From Phaeobacter sp. 22II1-1F12B (GTDB lineage Bacteria; Pseudomonadota; Alphaproteobacteria; Rhodobacterales; Rhodobacteraceae): 64,000 nucleotides of DNA. This document shows positions 59,066 to 64,000 of this stretch, piece by piece; position 1 is the first letter of the stretch, and each line of letters starts with the position of its first letter. The stretch lies in NCBI RefSeq assembly GCF_002210165.1, contig NZ_AQQP01000005.1, positions 1 through 64,000 on the forward strand. Direction: 5' to 3'. The position numbers and the translations under genes were made by a program. Under the pieces are notes generated by a model. That model was not told the DNA's origin. It made no database searches and saw nothing but the letters and a program-made list of their open reading frames with translations.

Positions 59066-59117
59066 TTCCGTGTCTTTACTTTTATGATCCACCCCGATGC
59101 GCGGGGTAGAATAGGGA

Positions 59118-60983
59118 TCAGTATCCGCTGTCCGTCGTCAGGACGAAATGCCCGGGTTCGACTTCGCGGTACTCGGACGGTGCCGGGACATAGTCAGTCG
59201 GATGGATCGGTGACGGAATCGGTTTGAAGTTCAGATCCTTTTCCGTCTTGCGGCGACGCGGATCCGCGATTGGCACGGCCTTCATCAGCGCCTGCGTATA
59301 GGCGTGCTGCGGGTTCTCGAATACACGTGCACGGGGGCCGAGTTCCACGATCCGTCCCAGATACATGACGCCAACCTGATGGCTGACCCGTTCGACCACC
59401 GCCATGTCGTGGCTGATGAAGAGGAAGGACAGCCCCAGATCGGCCTGAAGCTCCATCATCAGGTTCAGCACCTGCGCCTGAACCGACACGTCCAGCGCCG
59501 ACACGGCCTCGTCCGCGATAATCAGCTTGGGGTTCAGGGCCAATGCCCGCGCGATGGCGATCCGCTGGCGCTGACCGCCCGACATTTCGTGCGGGTAGCG
59601 GCGCATGAAACTGCGCGGCAGTTCGACCCGATCAAAGAGCTTGGCAACCCGATCCTGAATCTCGGATCCGCTGGCGATGTTATAGTTGCGCATCGGCTCG
59701 GCGACCTGATCGATCAACTGCATCTGCGGATTGAGCGAGGCAAAGGGATCCTGAAAGATCATCTGCATATCAAGCCGGGCGCGGCGCAGTTTGCCCTGAT
59801 CGAGACCCAGCACATCAACGCCGTCGAGGTTGATTTCACCGCTCATCGGTTCGACCAGCCGCAGGATCGACCGCCCCGCCGTCGACTTGCCGCAGCCGGA
59901 TTCGCCCACAAGGCTGAGCGTCTGCCCTTTGTTAAGCGTAAAGGACACATCTTCGACCGCGTGCACGTTTGCCACCGTGCGCCGAAGGATGCCGCCCTTG
60001 ACGGGGAATCGGGTGGTCAGGTTTTTGACCGTCAGCAGCGTCTTTTCAGTGCCGGGGATCGATTCGATCTTTTGATCGGCCACGCCCATCAGCTTCATCG
60101 GCTCGGGCGCCGGTTTGCCGCGCATCTCGCCCAGCTTGGGGACAGCGGCCAGCAGGGCCTTGGTATAATCGTGCTTGGGGTTTTCAAAGATTTCCTCGAC
60201 GGTCCCCTCTTCGACCTTGGTGCCCCGGAACATGACGACGACCCGGTCGGCCATCTGCGCCACCACCGCCATGTCATGGGTGATGAACATCACCGCCGTG
60301 CCGGTTTCGCGTTTGAGGCGGTCCATCAATGCGAGGATTTCCGCCTGAATCGTCACGTCGAGAGCGGTCGTCGGCTCATCCGCGATCAGCAGGCGCGGAC
60401 GGCAGGCCATTGCCATCGCGATTACGACCCGCTGGCGCATACCGCCGGAAAGTTCATGCGGATATTGCTTGAGCCGGCGCTCCGGCTCGGGGATGCGCAC
60501 CTCGCGCAGCAGCTCCAGCGCGCGGGCCTCGGCCTGTTTCTTGTCCATGTCACGGTGAACGCGCAGACCTTCGGTCAATTGGCGCCCGACCGTGAACACC
60601 GGGTTCAGCGCGGTCATCGGCTCCTGAAAGATCATGCCGATCTCATTGCCGCGAATATCGCGCATCAGATCCTGCTCGGTCTGCGCCAGATCGATGCTAT
60701 CGCCTTCCTTGCGATTAAAAATTAGGCGGCCGCCCGCGATATTTCCGCCACCAAATTCCACCAACCGCATCAGCGAAAGCGAGGAAACCGACTTGCCCGA
60801 GCCCGATTCGCCAACGATGCAAACGGTTTCGCCCGGATTTATCGAGAACGAAACATTTTCAACGCCGACAACGGGACCATCCTTTGTCTGGAATTCCACC
60901 CTAAGCTCACTGATTTCCGCAATCGGCTGATCCAGCATCTTCGCCCCGTTGTTTTTGACCTGAGGAACGCTAAGGCGCGGCAT
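59118..60983 (-). CDS. dipeptide/oligopeptide ABC transporter, two fused ATPase domains (DppD-DppF type)
   Basis: 621 residues with two complete nucleotide-binding domains. The first has Walker A GESGSGKS, signature LSGGMRQR and Walker B LLIADEPT; the second has [16 protein letters not shown] and [12 protein letters not shown]. Each is followed by an oligopeptide-type C-terminal extension. Such fusions replace separate DppD and DppF in alphaproteobacteria. Encoded divergently from the binding protein and permease at 61206 onward, so it probably powers that transporter. ATG 60983 is used; a Met at 60938 with a GGGGCGAAG site is an alternative. Confidence 0.92.
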   Translation of the reverse strand: MPRLSVPQVKNNGAKMLDQPIAEISELRVEFQTKDGPVVGVENVSFSINPGETVCIVGESGSGKSVSSLSLMRLVEFGGGNIAGGRLIFNRKEGDSIDLAQTEQDLMRDIRGNEIGMIFQEPMTALNPVFTVGRQLTEGLRVHRDMDKKQAEARALELLREVRIPEPERRLKQYPHELSGGMRQRVVIAMAMACRPRLLIADEPTTALDVTIQAEILALMDRLKRETGTAVMFITHDMAVVAQMADRVVVMFRGTKVEEGTVEEIFENPKHDYTKALLAAVPKLGEMRGKPAPEPMKLMGVADQKIESIPGTEKTLLTVKNLTTRFPVKGGILRRTVANVHAVEDVSFTLNKGQTLSLVGESGCGKSTAGRSILRLVEPMSGEINLDGVDVLGLDQGKLRRARLDMQMIFQDPFASLNPQMQLIDQVAEPMRNYNIASGSEIQDRVAKLFDRVELPRSFMRRYPHEMSGGQRQRIAIARALALNPKLIIADEAVSALDVSVQAQVLNLMMELQADLGLSFLFISHDMAVVERVSHQVGVMYLGRIVELGPRARVFENPQHAYTQALMKAVPIADPRRRKTEKDLNFKPIPSPIHPTDYVPAPSEYREVEPGHFVLTTDSGY

Positions 60984-61101
60984 TGCCAACTGTCAAACCC
61001 TCTCGCCGGGTGACCCAAGGCAAGGCTTGCAATTTTTTCAAACTCTGTTTCGATAGTTTGATATCCGAACGGGGGGCTGGGTAAAGTTAGCGATCAAAGA
61101 A

Positions 61102-61130
61102 TTGTTTGTTCGCTTTTCAATACATTAAAT
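61102..61130 (+). promoter_or_regulatory. candidate promoter of the peptide transporter operon
   Basis: TTGTTT (61102-61107), 17-base spacer and TTAAAT (61125-61130) within the 222-base divergent region would give an RNA with a leader of about 70 bases before the ATG at 61206. The match to consensus is moderate. Confidence 0.35.
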
Positions 61131-61205
61131 CCCCGATCGGAGCGTCTGTATCCGCAGGCTAAGCGGAAAAAACGAGGCACGTATGTGTCCAGCAAGGAGT
61201 GTAAA

Positions 61206-62909
61206 ATGAAAAGAAAAGCCCTTTTGTTAGGAGCAATCGCAAGCGTGGGCTTTGCCCAGGCAGCAATTGCCGAACGGGGATCGGACGGCAACGTCAGCAT
61301 CATCTATTGGCAGGCGCCGTCGATTTTGAACCCGTTCCTGTCGGGTGGCACCAAAGACGTCGAAGCGTCGAGCATGATCATCGAACCGCTTGCGCGCTAT
61401 GACGAAACCGGCACGCTGACCCCTTGGCTGGTCGACGAAATCCCGACTGTTGAAAACGGCGGCGTGAGCGAAGATCTGACTTCGATCACGTGGAAGATCA
61501 CCCCCGGCATCACATGGTCGGACGGCTCGCCCTTTACCTCGGCTGACGTCAAGTTCACCGCCGAGTACTGCATGCACCCCGAAGGCGGCTGCGCGCAGGT
61601 CACCAAATTCGAAAACGTCGAATCCATCGAAGCCGTTGACGATCTGACCGTCAAAGTCACCTTCTCCGGCCCGACGCCCTTCCCCTATGGCCCGTTCGTC
61701 GGTGGCGAAAGCCCGATCATTCAGGCCGCGCAATTCGCCGACTGCCTTGGCGCGAAAGCCCCCGAGTGCACCGAAGCGAACTTTAACCCGATCGGCACCG
61801 GCCCGTTTGTCGTGGATGAATTCCGTCCCAACGACGTGATCACCATGTCGGCGAACGAAAACTTCCGTCATCCGGACAAGCCTGCCTTTGCCACCGTGAC
61901 CTTCAAAGGTGGCGGCGATGCGACGGCGGCTGGTCGTGCAGTGATGGAAACCGGTGAATTCGACTATGCCTGGAACCTCCAGCTTGCGCCCGACGTGATC
62001 GCGCAGATGGAAGCAGGCGGCAAAGGTGTTCCGGTTGCCGGCTTTGGCCCGCTGCTCGAGCGCATCATGCTGAACCACACCAACCCCGACCCGGCGCTTG
62101 GCCCGGACGAGCGTTCGGTTGTGCGTCCGCACCCCTTCCTTCAGGATCCTGCCGTCTACAAGGCAATGTCACTGGCCATCGACCGTCCGCTGCTGGTCGA
62201 AGTCGGTTACGGCCAGGCCGGCAAGGTAACCTGCAACTGGGTACCGGCACCGGAAGTCTATTCGTCGACCACGTTCGACTGTTCGACCCAAGACATCGAA
62301 GGCGCCAATAAGCTGCTGGATGATGCTGGCATCGTCGACACCGATGGCGACGGCATCCGTGAAAAAGACGGTGTTCCGCTCAAGCTCCTCTACCAGACCT
62401 CGACCAACGCCGTCCGTCAGGACTTCCAGGCGCTGATCAAGCAGTGGTGGAGCGAGATCGGCATCGAATCCGAGCTGCGCAACGTCAACTCCTCGGTCTT
62501 CTTCGGTGGTGACCCGGGCTCCCCGGATACCTTCCAGAAGTTCTATGCCGACGTTGAAATGTACGCGAACACCTTCAACGGCACCGACCCGCAGTCCTAT
62601 CTGGGCAACGCGCTCTGCGACAAGGCTCCGAGCCCCGCAAGCCAGTGGCAGGGTGAGAACATCTCGCGCTTCTGCAGCGAAGAATATGACGCGCTGCACA
62701 AGGAACTGGCCAAGACCGCCGGTACCGAGGCACGCGCCGAGATCGCCAAGAAGCTCAATGACATCGTGATCGAACAAGGCGGCATGATCCCGCTGGTTCA
62801 CCGCGGTCGTCTTTCCGCACATGCCAACACGCTTGGCGGTGTTGTCCTGAACGTCTGGGACAGCGAGCTGTGGAACGTTGCAGACTGGTATCGCGCAGAA
62901 GGCTCCTGA
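61206..62909 (+). CDS. ABC transporter peptide-binding protein (SBP family 5)
   Basis: The 567-residue protein has a signal peptide (MKRKALLLGAIASVGFAQAA, cleaved near residue 22), then the SBP_bac_5 fold: VSIIYWQAPSILNPFLSGG, TWKITPGITWSDGSPFTSAD, NPIGTGPFVVDEFRPNDVIT and a closing LGGVVLNVWDSELWNVADWY. It captures peptides or similar solutes in the periplasm and delivers them to the DppB-type permease. AAGGAG lies six bases before ATG 61206; the upstream in-frame start at 61185 is rejected. Confidence 0.92.
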   Translation: MKRKALLLGAIASVGFAQAAIAERGSDGNVSIIYWQAPSILNPFLSGGTKDVEASSMIIEPLARYDETGTLTPWLVDEIPTVENGGVSEDLTSITWKITPGITWSDGSPFTSADVKFTAEYCMHPEGGCAQVTKFENVESIEAVDDLTVKVTFSGPTPFPYGPFVGGESPIIQAAQFADCLGAKAPECTEANFNPIGTGPFVVDEFRPNDVITMSANENFRHPDKPAFATVTFKGGGDATAAGRAVMETGEFDYAWNLQLAPDVIAQMEAGGKGVPVAGFGPLLERIMLNHTNPDPALGPDERSVVRPHPFLQDPAVYKAMSLAIDRPLLVEVGYGQAGKVTCNWVPAPEVYSSTTFDCSTQDIEGANKLLDDAGIVDTDGDGIREKDGVPLKLLYQTSTNAVRQDFQALIKQWWSEIGIESELRNVNSSVFFGGDPGSPDTFQKFYADVEMYANTFNGTDPQSYLGNALCDKAPSPASQWQGENISRFCSEEYDALHKELAKTAGTEARAEIAKKLNDIVIEQGGMIPLVHRGRLSAHANTLGGVVLNVWDSELWNVADWYRAEGS

Positions 62910-62922
62910 TCGCCTGACGCGG

Positions 62923-62949
62923 GGCCCCGGCGTTTCAGGCGCCGGGGCC
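62923..62949 (+). terminator. strong hairpin between binding protein and permease genes
   Basis: GGCCCCGGCG (62923-62932), loop TTTCAGG, CGCCGGGGCC (62940-62949): a 10-bp perfect stem 13 bases after the stop, without a T-tract. In transporter operons such stems protect the upstream mRNA and lower downstream expression, giving more binding protein than permease; that role is inferred. Confidence 0.65.
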
Positions 62950-63037
62950 ACACCCAATATACCGCTCATTTCGGCCCCTGATTTTTCACGGCAGCGGAAA
63001 ACAGGCTGAAAACCTTACTCTCTCATAGGCGCCGTTG

Positions 63038-64000
63038 ATGCTGACTTTTACCATACGACGTTTGGTACTGGCGATTCCGACTCTGCTGTTCATCAGCCTT
63101 GTCATCTTTCTCCTTCTCGAACTTGCACCGGGCGATCCGATGGCCCAGGTGCCCCTGACCGTCCCCCCCGAAGTAAAACAACAGATGCGCGAGGCGCTTG
63201 GCCTCGGTGAACCGATACCGGTGCGCTACTGGAAATGGATCGTCCAGTTCTTCTGGATCGAACCGCAGGTTCTCTTTGACAATATCTTCGGTACCAACCT
63301 GACCGAAGGCAAACTCCGCGTGATCTCGTGGCAGACCCGCTCGCCGGTGATGGACATCGTGGTTCAGCGTATTCCCCAGACGCTCTGGGTCGTCGGCACC
63401 GCCTATGTGGTCGCCACGCTGATCGCCATTCCGATCGGCATCTATTCCGCCTACCGCCAGTATTCGTGGTTCGATCAGGCCGGGACTTTCGTGTCGATGA
63501 TCGGCTTTTCCGTGCCGCCGTTCTTCTCGGGTGTTCTGGTGATCGTGATCTTCTCGGTCCAGCTTGGCTGGTTCCCGTCGATCTATGACACGACCCATGT
63601 GGTGAACAGCTGGGAAAGCTTTGTCAAACAGCTTCAACAGATGATCATGCCGGTGATGGTGCTTGCGCTTCAGATCACCGCCCAGACCAGCCGCTTCATG
63701 CGCGCCTCGATGCTCGATAACCTCAACCAGGATTACGTGCGTACCGCCCGCGCCAAGGGGCTTGGCGAATACGCGGTGGTGATGGTGCATGTGCTGCGCA
63801 ACTCGATGATCCCGGTGGTCACCGTCATCGCGCTTGGCGTGCCTGCCATCTTTGGCGGCGCGATCATCACCGAGCAGGTGTTCAAGGTGAACGGGATCGG
63901 CCAGCTGCTGATCACCGCGATCCAAGCCAACGACCTGCCGATGGTGCAGACGCTGACATTCATCTTTGCCGCGCTGATCGTGATCTTCAACCTGATTGCC
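63038..64000 (+). CDS. peptide ABC transporter permease (DppB type), 3' end outside window
   Basis: The open frame from ATG 63038 runs to the window end with no stop (321 codons). MLTFTIRRLVLAIPTLLFIS opens the first membrane helix, LELAPGDPM follows, and the EAA loop YVRTARAKGLGEYAVVMVHV is intact. DppB-type permeases are about 330-370 residues, so only a few tens of residues should be missing. It pairs with a DppC-type permease that is probably the next gene, and with the fused ATPase encoded divergently. Confidence 0.9.
   Translation, partial: MLTFTIRRLVLAIPTLLFISLVIFLLLELAPGDPMAQVPLTVPPEVKQQMREALGLGEPIPVRYWKWIVQFFWIEPQVLFDNIFGTNLTEGKLRVISWQTRSPVMDIVVQRIPQTLWVVGTAYVVATLIAIPIGIYSAYRQYSWFDQAGTFVSMIGFSVPPFFSGVLVIVIFSVQLGWFPSIYDTTHVVNSWESFVKQLQQMIMPVMVLALQITAQTSRFMRASMLDNLNQDYVRTARAKGLGEYAVVMVHVLRNSMIPVVTVIALGVPAIFGGAIITEQVFKVNGIGQLLITAIQANDLPMVQTLTFIFAALIVIFNLIA

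Overview
The window looks like a chromosome segment of a marine alphaproteobacterium of the Rhodobacteraceae (roseobacter group). The reasons are the GC-rich, GATC-rich coding style, two proteins ending in VPLPA-type CTERM sorting tails, GTA/HK97-like virion genes typical of this family, a fused two-NBD peptide ABC ATPase, and an intergenic palindromic repeat resembling one I remember as common in Rhodobacterales. No tRNA, rRNA or CRISPR array was seen.

Region 1 (about 1-4.3 kb) is a variable island. It holds a HigB/HigA toxin-antitoxin pair cut by the window edge, a DUF4145 protein, two small proteins, an AT-rich unrecognised two-gene operon, and an exported VPLPA-CTERM protein. It may be the cargo end of the prophage or adjacent host DNA; the left attachment site was not found.

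Region 2 (about 4.3-40.1 kb) is a nearly complete temperate siphovirus-type prophage. Leftward genes from 32.9 to 4.3 kb run Cro-like and CII-like regulators, replication genes with a candidate iteron origin, HNH nuclease, terminase, portal, S49 protease, HK97 capsid, head-tail joining, tail tube, tape measure, tail tip, fibres with an SGNH/SASA-like esterase, and a lysis cassette with holin candidates, endolysin and nested Rz/Rz1. The rightward arm from 33 to 40 kb runs CI-like repressor, HIRAN protein, a chain of small overlapping ORFs, a frameshifted ParB-like gene, a second VPLPA-tailed protein, a Tat-signal cysteine-rich protein, a winged-helix protein, an excisionase-like protein and a tyrosine integrase. 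Five copies of one 15-bp palindrome mark the repressor operators at two control regions.

Region 3 (about 40.9-64 kb) is host chromosome: YeiH-type exporter with divergent LysR regulator, a methyltransferase (possible DsyB), PutA, a rhodanese-like exported protein, FkbM methyltransferase, AlkD-like repair protein, moaA-waaA-glycosyltransferase, and a peptide-use cluster with three tandem M20 amidohydrolases, an ArgE-type deacetylase, a fused DppDF-type ATPase, a peptide-binding protein and a DppB-type permease that runs off the window.
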